From: an uncultured Bacilli bacterium
GTDB lineage: Bacteria > Bacillota_I > Bacilli_A > RF39 > UBA660
Length of the DNA stretch: 64,000 nucleotides
Reading direction: 5' to 3'
Assembly (NCBI GenBank): GCA_934098745.1
Contig: CAKOPG010000004.1
Coordinates: 24,946-88,945 of the forward strand
The notes beneath the pieces are model-generated. The model ran no database searches. It was not told where the DNA came from and saw nothing but the letters and a program-made list of their open reading frames with translations. A program made the position numbers and the translations under genes. Every line of letters begins with the position of its first letter. Position 1 is the stretch's first letter. Shown here in pieces: positions 18,971 to 28,089 of the stretch.

Positions 18971-19615
18971 ATGGACAAGAAGAAATTTTTGCTGTTGGGA
19001 TTCATAGTCCTTATTTTGACCGGTTGCGCTAGATTGACTGACAATTATGATGACATTGTTACTAATACTATGAATAATAAAAATAATACTGTCAACACCG
19101 TTTCTACAGGTTATGAATTGTATATACCACTCGGCGTAACCCAAGTATCAGATAATGAATATAATCAAAAATTAAAAATCAAGGACAGATACATTTATTT
19201 GTACGTTGACACAATCAGTTATTATTATAAAAATAGTTTAAATAATAAAAAAGAGAATAATTATGATTACTATTATAAAGAAATAAACAATAATAATAAG
19301 ACTGGCTATATCGGAATTGAAAAACAAGATAATGACATGTATTTCTGCAATATTGTTTATAATTATTCAAAAATAGAATTTTATTCTAATTTAACTGATT
19401 TAAAAGTTCTTTTGGCAAATTCATTAATTATTCAAAATAGTATTAAATTTAATGATAATCTTATAAAGATGAATTTAGAAGGTAATTCAAGTGATAGTAA
19501 AGAAATTAAATATCAATTAGATAGACCAAAAGATAGTGAAAGCACATTTTCTAAAGTTTTACAAGAATATGTAGCAGATGAAAAAGACGATGTTGTATTG
19601 CCTGATGACGATTAA
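18971..19615 (+). CDS. Lipoprotein of unknown function
   Basis: 214 residues. The N-terminus MDKKKFLLLGFIVLILTGC is a lipoprotein signal peptide with the lipobox LTGC (acylated Cys at 19), so the protein should be anchored outside the membrane. The mature part is Asn/Tyr/Lys-rich and ends in an acidic tail. Start ATG 18971 was chosen because an upstream in-frame codon lies in the promoter and would break the signal peptide. It is probably co-transcribed with the 19633-21339 genes, starting 17 bp before them. Confidence 0.75.
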   Translation: MDKKKFLLLGFIVLILTGCARLTDNYDDIVTNTMNNKNNTVNTVSTGYELYIPLGVTQVSDNEYNQKLKIKDRYIYLYVDTISYYYKNSLNNKKENNYDYYYKEINNNNKTGYIGIEKQDNDMYFCNIVYNYSKIEFYSNLTDLKVLLANSLIIQNSIKFNDNLIKMNLEGNSSDSKEIKYQLDRPKDSESTFSKVLQEYVADEKDDVVLPDDD

Positions 19616-19632
19616 ATTTTGGAGGTGTAATA

Positions 19633-20652
19633 GTGAAACTATTAGATAAAATAAAAGACTTATTCATGGATGAAATAACTGAAGATGAAGAAATAGATCT
19701 TTTAGAGGAAGAAAAAGAAGAATACAAAGAACCTAAATATGAATTACCAAAAGTAATGCGTGAAACTATCAAAGAAGAAGAAAAAGTAGAATTAAAAGTA
19801 AAACCAGAAGAATTTGTTAAAAATGAAGTTAACACAAATGGTGTAGTGAGACAACCTCAAAAAGAACAAGAACCACCTAAAAAGTTTAATTTCCCAATTG
19901 ATTTTGGAGATGAATTACCATCAAGAAACAATAAAAATTACAGCAACCAAAATATCCTAAAAATAGAAAAGGAAAAAGAACGCGAAAAAGAAGCAACAAA
20001 AAAAGTAGCAGAATTATATCCGAAGAAAGAAGAAATAAGGGTAAAGCCTAAATTTAAGGCTACACCAGTTATTTCCCCAGTATATGGAATTTTAGATAAA
20101 AACTACAAAAAGGAAGAAGTTAAAGAAAAACCAGAAGAAAATTTTGAAATGAAAAGGCCTTCTAAAAAAGTTGATTTTGAAACAGTACGTAAAAAAGCCT
20201 TTGGTAACTTAGTTGATGATATAAAGGATAACTTAATATGTGAAAATTGTGAATTGTATAAAGAAGTTAAAAAGATAAGTTCACTAAAAGAAGATGACCT
20301 TCTATATGATATGACAGTAGATCCTAAAGACAAAGAAGTTACAATAGAAAAAGCCTATGATAATTATGAAGAATTTGGCGTTGCTTATGAACCACAAACC
20401 ACAAAGGTTAATAGCACTGAAGAACAAGATAAATCTGATTTAGACAAAATAATTAATGATAGTAACGAAAATATTGAAAATTCTTCTTCACAAGTTGATT
20501 TAAGCAAAAAAGAATTGCCAGATGACAAAGAGGAAACAAAAGAAGAAAAAATTCCTACAAGAAGCAAAAAAGACACCGAAAAAGATACAAAAGTAGATGA
20601 TGATTTTTTTGAATTGATTGATTCAATGTATAAAGAAAGGTCTGATGAATAA
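19633..20652 (+). CDS. Highly charged, largely disordered cytoplasmic protein
   Basis: 339 residues, more than a third Glu, Asp or Lys. The start is GTG with TTTTGGAGGTG upstream. Low-complexity acidic stretches surround a short ordered-looking block, KFKATPVISPVYGILDKNYKK (roughly 143-163), which looks like the conserved core. A CENCELY Cys pair lies near 209-212. The stop overlaps the start of the next gene (TAATG), so it is in an operon with the YtxG/YtxH-like genes. Function unknown; a scaffold or envelope-stress role is only a guess. Confidence 0.65.
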   Translation: MKLLDKIKDLFMDEITEDEEIDLLEEEKEEYKEPKYELPKVMRETIKEEEKVELKVKPEEFVKNEVNTNGVVRQPQKEQEPPKKFNFPIDFGDELPSRNNKNYSNQNILKIEKEKEREKEATKKVAELYPKKEEIRVKPKFKATPVISPVYGILDKNYKKEEVKEKPEENFEMKRPSKKVDFETVRKKAFGNLVDDIKDNLICENCELYKEVKKISSLKEDDLLYDMTVDPKDKEVTIEKAYDNYEEFGVAYEPQTTKVNSTEEQDKSDLDKIINDSNENIENSSSQVDLSKKELPDDKEETKEEKIPTRSKKDTEKDTKVDDDFFELIDSMYKERSDE

Positions 20653-20933
20653 TGGCAATAGAAGTATTATCGATTGTTTTATACACGCTTGGTTCTATTT
20701 TACTAATTGTTTTAATAATATTAGGTATAAAAATGATTTTTACTATGAATAAAATTTCATTACTTGTCGAAGATATTAATACGAAGTTAAAATCATTAAA
20801 TGGTTTATTTTCAATTGTCGATTTTACCACAGACAAATTGGCAACCATAACTGATAAATTTGTTGATGGTATGACTTCACTTATCAGAAGAATATTTAAT
20901 AGAAAAAAAGAGGAGGAATTTAAAGATGAGTAA
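20652..20933 (+). CDS. DUF948/YtxG-like small membrane protein
   Basis: 93 residues: one N-terminal membrane helix (about 5-30) followed by an amphipathic helical stretch with heptad-like hydrophobics and a charged tail. This layout matches the YtxG (DUF948) general-stress family. In Bacillus, ytxG and ytxH are adjacent, as here. The start overlaps the upstream stop and the end overlaps the ytxH-like start. Confidence 0.65.
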   Translation: MAIEVLSIVLYTLGSILLIVLIILGIKMIFTMNKISLLVEDINTKLKSLNGLFSIVDFTTDKLATITDKFVDGMTSLIRRIFNRKKEEEFKDE

Positions 20934-21339
20934 AAGAAAAGGTGGCTTATTTAAATTTATAGCCGGTATTGGTTTAGGAGTTGGTGCAGGTATGCTTTTA
21001 GCTCCAAAATCAGGTGAAGAATTAAGAAAAGATTTAAAAAAGAAAATTGGTGAATTGACAGATAAAGCCAAAGAAATTGATGTCAAAGAAGTAGCTGATG
21101 AATTTACAACAAAAATAGAAAATCTAAAGAAAGAAATTGAAGATCTAGATAAAGAGAAAGCTTTAGATATTGCTAAGAAAAAAAGTGAAGATTTGAAAGT
21201 TAAAGCTAATGAATTACTAGAACTAGCTAAAGAAAAAGGAACACCTGTAATTGAAAAAGCAACAGAAGAAGTAAAACAAAAAGCTATTCAAGTGACCAAA
21301 GAAGTTCTAAAAAAATTAGAAAAAGAAGAAACGAAATAG
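20926..21339 (+). CDS. YtxH-like protein
   Basis: 137 residues. The N-terminal hydrophobic glycine-rich segment FKFIAGIGLGVGAGMLLAPKSGEELR is the hallmark of the YtxH family (PF12732). It is followed by a long charged amphipathic helix rich in Lys and Glu. Members are stress-induced, membrane-associated small proteins of unclear function. An AGGAGGA ribosome site lies within the upstream gene. Confidence 0.85.
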   Translation: MSKRKGGLFKFIAGIGLGVGAGMLLAPKSGEELRKDLKKKIGELTDKAKEIDVKEVADEFTTKIENLKKEIEDLDKEKALDIAKKKSEDLKVKANELLELAKEKGTPVIEKATEEVKQKAIQVTKEVLKKLEKEETK

Positions 21340-21351
21340 TTTCTTTTTTTT
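21326..21351 (+). terminator. Terminator after the ytxH-like gene
   Basis: AAGAAAC (21326-21332) pairs with GTTTCTT (21339-21345), followed by T residues. Confidence 0.7.
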
Positions 21352-21387
21352 AAAAATTATTATATAATTTTAATAGAGGTGATTAAC

Positions 21388-21783
21388 ATGAATAACAAAG
21401 GATTTACATTAATAGAATTAATAGCTACAATAGCTTTATTGGCTGTAATTGCACTTATTTCTTTCGTTTCAGTTGATAAAATTTTAATTACTTCAAAAGT
21501 TAATGATTGTAATACTTTATTAAATAATATTAAAAGTTCCGCTAAAGAATATGCTAGTGATAATCGATATAATAATAATATAAATTTAGAAGATGAATTT
21601 GATGCATCAATATTAACAAACAATAAATATTTATCAACTCCTATACAAAATCCTTTTATTAAAGAAGAAATCAATCCCCAAACAATTAAAATTAAATTAG
21701 AATTATATGATAATTATACTGTTAAAGACGTTACTATAACAAATAATGGTAATATTATAGATTGTTCTACTAATAAATGGTAA
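21388..21783 (+). CDS. Type IV pilin-like (ComGC/prepilin) protein
   Basis: 131 residues. The N-terminus MNNKGFTLIELIATIALLAVIALIS is a canonical class III prepilin leader: cleavage after Gly5, methylatable Phe, Glu at +5, and a hydrophobic helix. The remaining globular part is short and has a Cys pair (about residues 33 and 127) that could form a disulfide. Start ATG 21388 follows AGAGGTGA; an in-frame GTG at 21379 is part of the ribosome site. No prepilin peptidase or assembly ATPase is adjacent, so it depends on machinery elsewhere. Confidence 0.8.
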   Translation: MNNKGFTLIELIATIALLAVIALISFVSVDKILITSKVNDCNTLLNNIKSSAKEYASDNRYNNNINLEDEFDASILTNNKYLSTPIQNPFIKEEINPQTIKIKLELYDNYTVKDVTITNNGNIIDCSTNKW

Positions 21784-21892
21784 AAAGCCGTTTAAAATAC
21801 AAATATAAAGAATATAATATAAAGTATTTATTTAATATTGAAGATAAATAAATATTATGATAAAATTAAAGTGAAGTAAGGTGATAAAAAAT

Positions 21893-22099
21893 ATGGATGA
21901 AAGTGATATTAAGTCGTTAATTAGAGAAGTTAGCGAAAGCATGAAAAAAATGGGGTATAATCCCGTTACTCAGATCGTAGGTTACCTAATTAGTAATGAT
22001 TTAGGTTATATACCAGAATTTGATGACAATCGAAATAAAGTTGCAAAGTTAGATCGAACATTAATTTTAGAAAGTATGATTAGTGAATACTTAAAATGA
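21893..22099 (+). CDS. ireB: IreB family regulatory phosphoprotein (UPF0297)
   Basis: 68 residues. The GYNPVTQIVGYLISNDLGYIP core and the DRTLILESMISEYLK end match the IreB/YrzL family, a substrate of the IreK/PrkC Ser/Thr kinase involved in cephalosporin resistance in Enterococcus. It is shorter than the usual 85-90 residues at the N-terminus. I chose ATG 21893, 9 bp after AAGGTG; an in-frame GTG at 21881 overlaps that ribosome site. It overlaps ruvX by 4 bp (ATGA), which also shows TGA is a stop here. Confidence 0.85.
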   Translation: MDESDIKSLIREVSESMKKMGYNPVTQIVGYLISNDLGYIPEFDDNRNKVAKLDRTLILESMISEYLK

Positions 22100-22512
22100 G
22101 ATATTTAGGATTAGATTTAGGTAGTAAAACACTAGGCATTGCTATTAGTGATTTAACTAATTGTATTGCCTCAGTTTATACTACTCTCCGTTTTGAAAAC
22201 GAAGACTATCATAGCCTATTATCTCCTCTTGAAAAGATTATTAGTAAAGAGAAAATAACTACTCTTATTTTAGGCTTTCCAAAGAATATGAATAACAGCA
22301 TAGGCCCTCGTGCTATGATAACTCTAGATTTCAAAAAAATGTTAGAAGATACCCTCAATATTCCTGTAATAATGGAAGATGAAAGACTTACTTCTGTTAT
22401 TTCTAACAATGTATTGATAAAAGCCGATGTCTCTAGAAAAAAAAGAAAGAAAAAAGTAGATGGCATGGCTGCAGTTATAATTTTGCAAAGCTATTTAGAT
22501 AAAAAGAAATAG
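22096..22512 (+). CDS. ruvX: RuvX/YqgF pre-16S rRNA nuclease
   Basis: 138 residues of the RNase H-like YqgF family, which finishes 5' maturation of 16S rRNA. The N-terminal LGLDLGSKTLGIAISD carries the first acidic residue, VIMEDERLTS the second, and KKVDGMAAVIIL the third (Asp). Length is normal. The ireB-ruvX-DUF1292-mltG order is widespread in Bacilli. Confidence 0.92.
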   Translation: MRYLGLDLGSKTLGIAISDLTNCIASVYTTLRFENEDYHSLLSPLEKIISKEKITTLILGFPKNMNNSIGPRAMITLDFKKMLEDTLNIPVIMEDERLTSVISNNVLIKADVSRKKRKKKVDGMAAVIILQSYLDKKK

Positions 22513-22527
22513 AAAAGGTAGATATAT

Positions 22528-22803
22528 ATGGAAAAGCAAAAATTTATTATATTAGATAAAGATAAAAATAAAGTTGAATGTGAACCATTGTTTACATTTG
22601 AATCAGAAGAGACTAAAAAAAATTATGTTGTATACACTGATAATACTTATGACGAAGCTGGAAATGTTAGAGTTTTTGCCTCAATTTATAACATGACTGA
22701 TAAGGGTGGCGAATTATTACCAATCAAAACAGATAAAGAATGGAAAATAATTGAAACCATTTTAGAAACCATCCAAGATGAAACAAAGAAAAGTGGCGAA
22801 TAA
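22528..22803 (+). CDS. DUF1292 (YrzB-like) protein
   Basis: 91 residues, acidic. The beta-strand pattern with LFTFESEETKKNYVVYTDN, then VFASIYNM and ending WKIIETILETIQ, matches the DUF1292 family always found next to ruvX in Bacillota. Its function is not known. It sits 2 bp before mltG. Confidence 0.85.
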   Translation: MEKQKFIILDKDKNKVECEPLFTFESEETKKNYVVYTDNTYDEAGNVRVFASIYNMTDKGGELLPIKTDKEWKIIETILETIQDETKKSGE

Positions 22804-22805
22804 TT

Positions 22806-23879
22806 ATGAATAAGAAGTACAAGATTATTGCTATTTCTCTAATTACCATATTGGTAATTGTTTTTGGAATAGGTTTTTATTATAATTATCAAATGTCTGC
22901 TATATCAAAAGAAAGTGATAAAGTAGTAGTTGAAATAAAAGAAGGCAGTATATATTCCATTGGTGATACATTATATAAGAATAATTTAATTAGAAGTCCA
23001 TTAATATTCAAAATATATATTAAGATGAATAATATAAACAACCTAAAAGCTTCAACGTATGAACTTGATAGAAATATGAATTTGAAACAAATTATAGAAA
23101 CATTAGAAGAAGGTAATAGCTATAACCCTAATCAAATTACAATAACCTTTAAAGAAGGTCTAAATATTAGAAAAATTGCCAATGTTGTAGCAGAAAATAC
23201 CAATATTACTTATGAAGAATTTATGGATCAAGTAAATAACAAAGAGTATATTGAAACTCTAATAAACAAGTATTGGTTTTTAACCGATGATATTAAAAAC
23301 TCTAAAATATATTATCCTCTTGAAGGGTATTTGTTTCCAAATACGTACGCTTTTTTAAATAAAGATGTAAAATCAAATGAAATTATTGAAAAAATGCTAG
23401 ATGAAATGGACAAGCAATTAACTAAATATAAAGATGAAATAACAAAAAGTGAACTAAGTATTCATAAACTAATTACTTTAGCTTCCATTGTAGAATTAGA
23501 AGGAGCATCATCAGATGATAGAGCTTCCGTAGCTGGTGTTTTTTATAACCGTATAAAAGATGGCTGGGTCCTTGGTTCAGACGTTACTACTTATTACTAT
23601 CTTAAAATAGATGATTTTAAACAATCATTAAATGGTAACAAAGATCTATATACTTGTGATAATGCTTATAACACTAGATGTACATCTTTTATAGGCCTTC
23701 CAGTTGGACCAATTTCTAATCCTGGAAAGGAATCTATTGAATCAACAATCAATTATAAAAAACATAATTATTATTATTTTGTTGCAGATTGTAATGGAAA
23801 AACATATTTAAATAAGGACAGTACAGGTCATTACAATACAATTCAAAGATTAAAAAATGAAAATAATTGGTGTGTATAG
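22806..23879 (+). CDS. mltG: Endolytic murein transglycosylase MltG
   Basis: 357 residues. One N-terminal membrane helix (about 5-25) anchors the enzyme outside the cell; a LysM-like segment follows (about 38-98), then the YceG catalytic domain. MltG cuts nascent glycan strands and sets their length. The catalytic Glu lies in LASIVELEG, where most homologues have VEKEA. Other family blocks are YPLEGYLFPNTY, VFYNRI, LGSDVTTYY and GLPVGPISNPG. It is the last gene of the ireB operon and ends in a clear terminator. Confidence 0.92.
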   Translation: MNKKYKIIAISLITILVIVFGIGFYYNYQMSAISKESDKVVVEIKEGSIYSIGDTLYKNNLIRSPLIFKIYIKMNNINNLKASTYELDRNMNLKQIIETLEEGNSYNPNQITITFKEGLNIRKIANVVAENTNITYEEFMDQVNNKEYIETLINKYWFLTDDIKNSKIYYPLEGYLFPNTYAFLNKDVKSNEIIEKMLDEMDKQLTKYKDEITKSELSIHKLITLASIVELEGASSDDRASVAGVFYNRIKDGWVLGSDVTTYYYLKIDDFKQSLNGNKDLYTCDNAYNTRCTSFIGLPVGPISNPGKESIESTINYKKHNYYYFVADCNGKTYLNKDSTGHYNTIQRLKNENNWCV

Positions 23880-23904
23880 GGATAAATATTCATATCCCTT
23901 TTTA
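23878..23904 (+). terminator. Terminator of the ireB-mltG operon
   Basis: AGGGATA (23878-23884) pairs with TATCCCT (23893-23899), then TTTT. The stem overlaps the mltG stop. Confidence 0.75.
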
Positions 23905-24011
23905 GTTTAACCAAAATATTAATATTGTTGTTTCTTTAATTCTTTAAAAAAAGTTTATCTTTTAATCAAACAAAGATAACAATAAAAACAAACAAATGTA
24001 TTAATTTATTA

Positions 24012-24040
24012 TTGACATTATTTCTTATTTATGATAATAT
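24012..24040 (+). promoter_or_regulatory. Promoter of the trmR operon
   Basis: TTGACA (24012-24017) with TAATAT (24035-24040), 17-bp spacer. Confidence 0.65.
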
Positions 24041-24094
24041 CTTAATACAGACGAAAAAATAATGATATATTTAATACTAATAAATGGAGGAAAT

Positions 24095-24673
24095 ATGTTT
24101 AAAGAAATAGAAGAATATGCTCATAGAGAAAATATTCCTATTATGTTACCCGATGGAATAGATTATCTTTGTAATTATATTAAAACTCACAATATTAAAA
24201 GAATTTTAGAAATTGGTAGTGCTATAGGATACTCAGCTATTCGCATGGCAAGTATCAATTCAGATATAACTATAACCACTATTGAAAAAGATCCCGTTAG
24301 GTATGCTAAAGCTGTAGAAAATATAAAAAAGTATCATTTAGAAAATCAAATTGAAATAATTTTAGGTGATGCCCTTGTTACCACAATAAATGGTGAATAT
24401 GACCTATTATTTATAGATGCTTCAAAAGGTCATAATATTGACTTCTTTGAAAAATATCATACTAATTTGACAAACTGTGGTATAATAGTGACCGATAATT
24501 TACATTTTCATGGCCTTGTCCAAAATGAAGAATTAATAAAAACTAAAAATCAACGAGGATTAGTAAAAAAGATTAAGCAATTTATTACATTTTTAAATGA
24601 AAATAAAGAATATCATACAGAATATATTAATGTCGGTGATGGTATTTCCATAAGTTATCCAAACAAAAACTAA
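24095..24673 (+). CDS. trmR: tRNA 5-hydroxyuridine methyltransferase TrmR (YrrM-like)
   Basis: 192 residues with a class I SAM-binding fold: LEIGSAIGYSAIRMA (motif I), TIEKD (acidic end of strand 2), GDA, and FIDASKGHNIDFF and VTDN (metal-binding acidic residues of the catechol-O-methyltransferase-like family). TrmR makes 5-methoxyuridine at wobble position 34. This role is supported by the two U32 genes downstream, which make the 5-hydroxyuridine substrate. ATG 24095 follows TGGAGG with good spacing; an in-frame ATG at 24062 lacks one. Confidence 0.85.
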   Translation: MFKEIEEYAHRENIPIMLPDGIDYLCNYIKTHNIKRILEIGSAIGYSAIRMASINSDITITTIEKDPVRYAKAVENIKKYHLENQIEIILGDALVTTINGEYDLLFIDASKGHNIDFFEKYHTNLTNCGIIVTDNLHFHGLVQNEELIKTKNQRGLVKKIKQFITFLNENKEYHTEYINVGDGISISYPNKN

Positions 24674-24697
24674 AATTTAATTATCAGGGGGTATATA

Positions 24698-25504
24698 ATG
24701 AAAGTTTTAGAAATATATGATGGCAAAGAAAAAAGCATAATTGTAAATGGCAAAAATGTCTTTACTAGAATGGATAATTATTTTGCAAAGTATCCAAAAG
24801 ATTTCCGTAAATTATATGACGAAAATCTTCAAGATTTAACAATTTTTAAGGTTGATGAAATGTATGATTCTGATATGGCTGGGGGATATGTCTCTGATGA
24901 CAACATCATCCTTTTTAAAGACAATTATACTTTACCACATGAATTAATTCATATGGCCACGAATGATCGAAAAAATGGTCATATGGCTATAATTAACAGA
25001 TTTAACCAAATGGAGCGCCCCTTAATCGAAGGATTAACTGAATATTCAGCAACTATTATTGGTGATCAAGAAATACCAAATTTTTATTATTTTGAATCTT
25101 TTGTGGCTCAAATGATTTATAATATTGAAGGAGTCCTTCATGCGTTTTTTACAGCCAATGGGGAAGAATTTATCAAAGCCTTCCCAAATCGTAAAAATAT
25201 CTATAGTTTAATGTATGCATTATTTCACTACAGTAATAATCACCTAGAAGTATTAGAAACTTGCCAAATAGATGATCTTATAATTAGTGATATCCAAGAC
25301 GTTATTAAAAATTTACTTGATATTGAATTATCCTATGAAAATGATCAACAAAAATTAAAATTATATTGCGAAGAATTCTTAGATGTTTTATATAGTGAAT
25401 ATCTTAATTGCTATCTTGGAGAAATTTACCCCGATTATAAGAATTTTGCTCATAACATTGTTAATAAAAAAATTAAAGTTAGAACACAAAAGAACAAAAA
25501 ATAA
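24698..25504 (+). CDS. Putative zinc metallopeptidase (HExxH)
   Basis: 268 residues, soluble, with no signal peptide. PHELIHMA gives an HExxH zinc motif (H-E-L-I-H), and LIEGLTEY about 25 residues later gives the third ligand Glu of a gluzincin-type site. ATG follows AGGGGGT. The gene is inserted between trmR and the two U32 genes, which are usually adjacent. The cytoplasmic substrate is unknown. The C-terminal third is helical and ends in a basic tail. Confidence 0.7.
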   Translation: MKVLEIYDGKEKSIIVNGKNVFTRMDNYFAKYPKDFRKLYDENLQDLTIFKVDEMYDSDMAGGYVSDDNIILFKDNYTLPHELIHMATNDRKNGHMAIINRFNQMERPLIEGLTEYSATIIGDQEIPNFYYFESFVAQMIYNIEGVLHAFFTANGEEFIKAFPNRKNIYSLMYALFHYSNNHLEVLETCQIDDLIISDIQDVIKNLLDIELSYENDQQKLKLYCEEFLDVLYSEYLNCYLGEIYPDYKNFAHNIVNKKIKVRTQKNKK

Positions 25505-25524
25505 AATAATAAAGGAGGATTATT

Positions 25525-26331
25525 ATGAAACTACTAGTTACTGCAAATAGCGAAAAACACCTGCAACAATTAATAAAAAAAGAAATAACTGGTGTTCTTA
25601 TATATGTTGATAAACTATCAGTGAATGGCAGTTATTATACAAATATAGACATCTTAGAAAAAGTGAATTTTAAAGATAAAGAAATTTATATAGTTTTGAA
25701 TAAACTAATGCATAATAATGATTTACCATATTTAAGAGAAATTTTAACAGTCCTTAAAAATAAAAATGTCAAAATAATGTTTTATGATATGAGTGTCTAT
25801 AATATAGCAAAAGAACTTGATATGGTTAATAAACTAGTAATTTATCAAGATCACTTAAATGCTAGTGTAAACTCTAATAATTTTTATCATAAACTAGGTA
25901 TTAATAGCAGTTATGTTACTTCAGATATAACAAAAGAAGAATTATTAACAATAAAAAAAGATACCAACATGACAATAATGTTTACCGTATATGGCTATTT
26001 ACCGATTTTTTACTCCCGCAGATACTTAATAACTAATTATTTAAAATATACATCTCTTACTTCTGGTACTAATTATGAAATAATAAGTGACGAAAATATT
26101 AGTTATCCTATATCTGAAGAAGCATATGGTACAACAGTATATACAAAAGAACCAGTTAACTTAATTAATTATTTAGAAGAATTATCCTCTATAGATTATT
26201 TCGTTTTACATAGTAATATGATTTCAGATGAGAACTTTGATGTTATATTAGATAAATTTTTGAATAAAGAGCAAATGACCGATTGTTATTTAGGATTTTT
26301 CCTAACTAAAACAACTTATAAAGTAAAGTAG
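25525..26331 (+). CDS. U32-family protein, TrhP1/YrrN-like (short)
   Basis: 268 residues. The pattern (GVLIYVDKLSVNG near the start, IVLNKLMHNND, MFTVYGYLPIFYSRR later) and its position immediately before a full-length U32 gene match YrrN, the smaller partner of the tRNA hydroxylation pair. It lacks the iron-sulfur cysteines of the larger protein. AAAGGAGGA precedes the ATG. The two genes are 7 bp apart and are likely co-translated. The family call rests on position and fold-level similarity more than on motifs. Confidence 0.7.
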   Translation: MKLLVTANSEKHLQQLIKKEITGVLIYVDKLSVNGSYYTNIDILEKVNFKDKEIYIVLNKLMHNNDLPYLREILTVLKNKNVKIMFYDMSVYNIAKELDMVNKLVIYQDHLNASVNSNNFYHKLGINSSYVTSDITKEELLTIKKDTNMTIMFTVYGYLPIFYSRRYLITNYLKYTSLTSGTNYEIISDENISYPISEEAYGTTVYTKEPVNLINYLEELSSIDYFVLHSNMISDENFDVILDKFLNKEQMTDCYLGFFLTKTTYKVK

Positions 26332-26338
26332 GTGAATT

Positions 26339-27544
26339 ATGGAAAAAGAAAATAAAAAAGTTGAATTATTATCACCTGCCGGTAATTTAGAAAGAGTAAA
26401 AATAGCCTTATTATATGGCGCCGATGCCGTATATTTTGGTGGCCGTAATTATAGTTTAAGGGCCAATGCGAAGAATTTAGATATAAAAGAAATAAAAGAA
26501 GCCTGCGATTATGCTCATAATTATGGGAAAAAAGTCTATGTTACCGTCAATATTATTTTTCACAATGAAGATGTTTCTGGACTAGCAGATTATTTGAAAG
26601 AATTAGAAAAATGTGGTGTCGATGCCATTATAGTTTCCGATCCATTAGTCATAAATATAGTTTCCGAGAATAAAATAAATATACCTATTCACATTTCCAC
26701 CCAATATTCTTCTCTTAACTATGAAACTGTTAAATTTTGGAAAAAAATGGGTGTCGAAAGAGTAGTTTTAGCAAGAGAAACATCGCGTGATGAAATAAAA
26801 GAAATAATAGACAAAACAGGTGTAGAAATAGAAACCTTTATCCATGGAGCTATGTGTGCTAGCTATTCTGGTAGATGTGTTTTATCAAATTATTTTACCA
26901 ATAGAGATGCTAATCGTGGTGGTTGTGCACAAGTATGTCGTTTTAGTTTTGATCTAAAAAAAGATGATGAAATCATTGACAACAAAGTTAAGTTTACTAT
27001 GTGTTCTAAAGATTTATGCATGTTAGAATTTCTTCCAGATATGATTGATATTGGTATATGTAGCTTAAAAGTTGAAGGAAGAATGCGTAGTATTTATTAT
27101 ATTGCCACAGTTATAAGTACATATAGACATGCAATTGATGATTACTATGCTAAGAAATTGACAAAAGATAGAATGAACTACTACATGAAAATTTTAAATA
27201 GAGTAGCTAATAGAGATAACGTTCCACAGTTTTATAATAAATTTCCTACCGAAGCCGAACAATATTTTTTAGGAAGAGAAGAAGTATCAAATCAAGATTA
27301 TTTAGGTATAGTTGATTCATATGATGGAGAATATGTAACTTTAATACAAAAGAATTATTTTAAACCAGGAGATGCTGTTGAAATAATTTCTCCAACCAAA
27401 GAAACGATTCAATTAATCGTTCCAGATATTTATGATGAAAACGGAGAAAAATTAGATTGTGCTAGACATCCTGAGCAAATCATTAAATTTAAATTATCGC
27501 ATCCTGTTGAAAAATATGACATGATGAGAACTTTAATAAAATAG
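26339..27544 (+). CDS. U32-family tRNA hydroxylation protein, TrhP2/YrrO-like
   Basis: 401 residues. The LLSPAGNLERVKIALLYGADAVYFGG start, IHISTQYSS, VLARETS, the FIHGAMC motif and the cysteine set C-x-S-Y-S-G-R-C, GGCAQVCR and SLKVEGRMRS define the peptidase U32 family, with Cys ligands for an iron-sulfur cluster. In B. subtilis the YrrN/YrrO pair is needed for prephenate-dependent 5-hydroxylation of wobble uridine, which TrmR then methylates. The same order here, followed by greA, supports that role over proteolysis. Confidence 0.87.
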   Translation: MEKENKKVELLSPAGNLERVKIALLYGADAVYFGGRNYSLRANAKNLDIKEIKEACDYAHNYGKKVYVTVNIIFHNEDVSGLADYLKELEKCGVDAIIVSDPLVINIVSENKINIPIHISTQYSSLNYETVKFWKKMGVERVVLARETSRDEIKEIIDKTGVEIETFIHGAMCASYSGRCVLSNYFTNRDANRGGCAQVCRFSFDLKKDDEIIDNKVKFTMCSKDLCMLEFLPDMIDIGICSLKVEGRMRSIYYIATVISTYRHAIDDYYAKKLTKDRMNYYMKILNRVANRDNVPQFYNKFPTEAEQYFLGREEVSNQDYLGIVDSYDGEYVTLIQKNYFKPGDAVEIISPTKETIQLIVPDIYDENGEKLDCARHPEQIIKFKLSHPVEKYDMMRTLIK

Positions 27545-27554
27545 TAGTTTTTAC

Positions 27555-27583
27555 TTGACAAAAAGTAAAATAACTAGTAAAAT
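27555..27583 (+). promoter_or_regulatory. Promoter of greA
   Basis: TTGACA (27555-27560) and TAAAAT (27578-27583), 17-bp spacer. Confidence 0.75.
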
Positions 27584-27609
27584 GTTGAAATGTTAAAAGA
27601 GGTGAAAAT

Positions 27610-28077
27610 ATGAGCAATAAAGTATATTTAACAAATGAGGGTTTTCTTGAAATAGAAGAGGAATTAAATCACTTAAAGGATGTTAAGAGACCCGAAGTAA
27701 TTAAAGCTTTAAAAGATGCTAGAGCATTAGGAGATTTATCAGAAAATGCTGACTACGATGCTGCTAGAGATGAACAAGCAAAAGTTGAAGGAAGAATTGC
27801 TGAACTTGAGAAATTACTTGAGACAGCTGAATTAATAGAAAAAAGAGATACAGATAAAGTATCCCTTGGAGCAACCGTTAAAATTATGTATGAAGATGAT
27901 GAAGATGATGTTGAAGAATATCGTATAGTAGGATCAAAAGAAGCAGATCCATCTAATAATAAGATATCTAATGAATCACCATTAGCCAAAGCCATTATGG
28001 GAGCTAAGGCCGGTGAAGAACGTACAGTTGAAAGCCCTAACGGAAATTACAAAGTTACCGTTATTGAAATAAAGTAA
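27610..28077 (+). CDS. greA: Transcription elongation factor GreA
   Basis: 155 residues, normal length. An N-terminal coiled-coil hairpin enters the RNA polymerase secondary channel; the tip acidic residues lie in LGDLSENADYDAARDEQ. A C-terminal FKBP-like domain has SPLAKAIMGAKAGEE. GreA stimulates transcript cleavage in backtracked complexes. It starts after AGAGGTGA and is followed immediately by tig. Confidence 0.95.
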   Translation: MSNKVYLTNEGFLEIEEELNHLKDVKRPEVIKALKDARALGDLSENADYDAARDEQAKVEGRIAELEKLLETAELIEKRDTDKVSLGATVKIMYEDDEDDVEEYRIVGSKEADPSNNKISNESPLAKAIMGAKAGEERTVESPNGNYKVTVIEIK

Positions 28078-28089
28078 GGAGTGAATAAT

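Noticed and set aside
19551..20848. Several Ser-rich minus-strand frames opposite the charged 19633 gene
   Set aside because: They are the mirror of a Glu/Lys-rich gene (TTC/TTT codons), have no ribosome sites and lie on the wrong strand of an operon.
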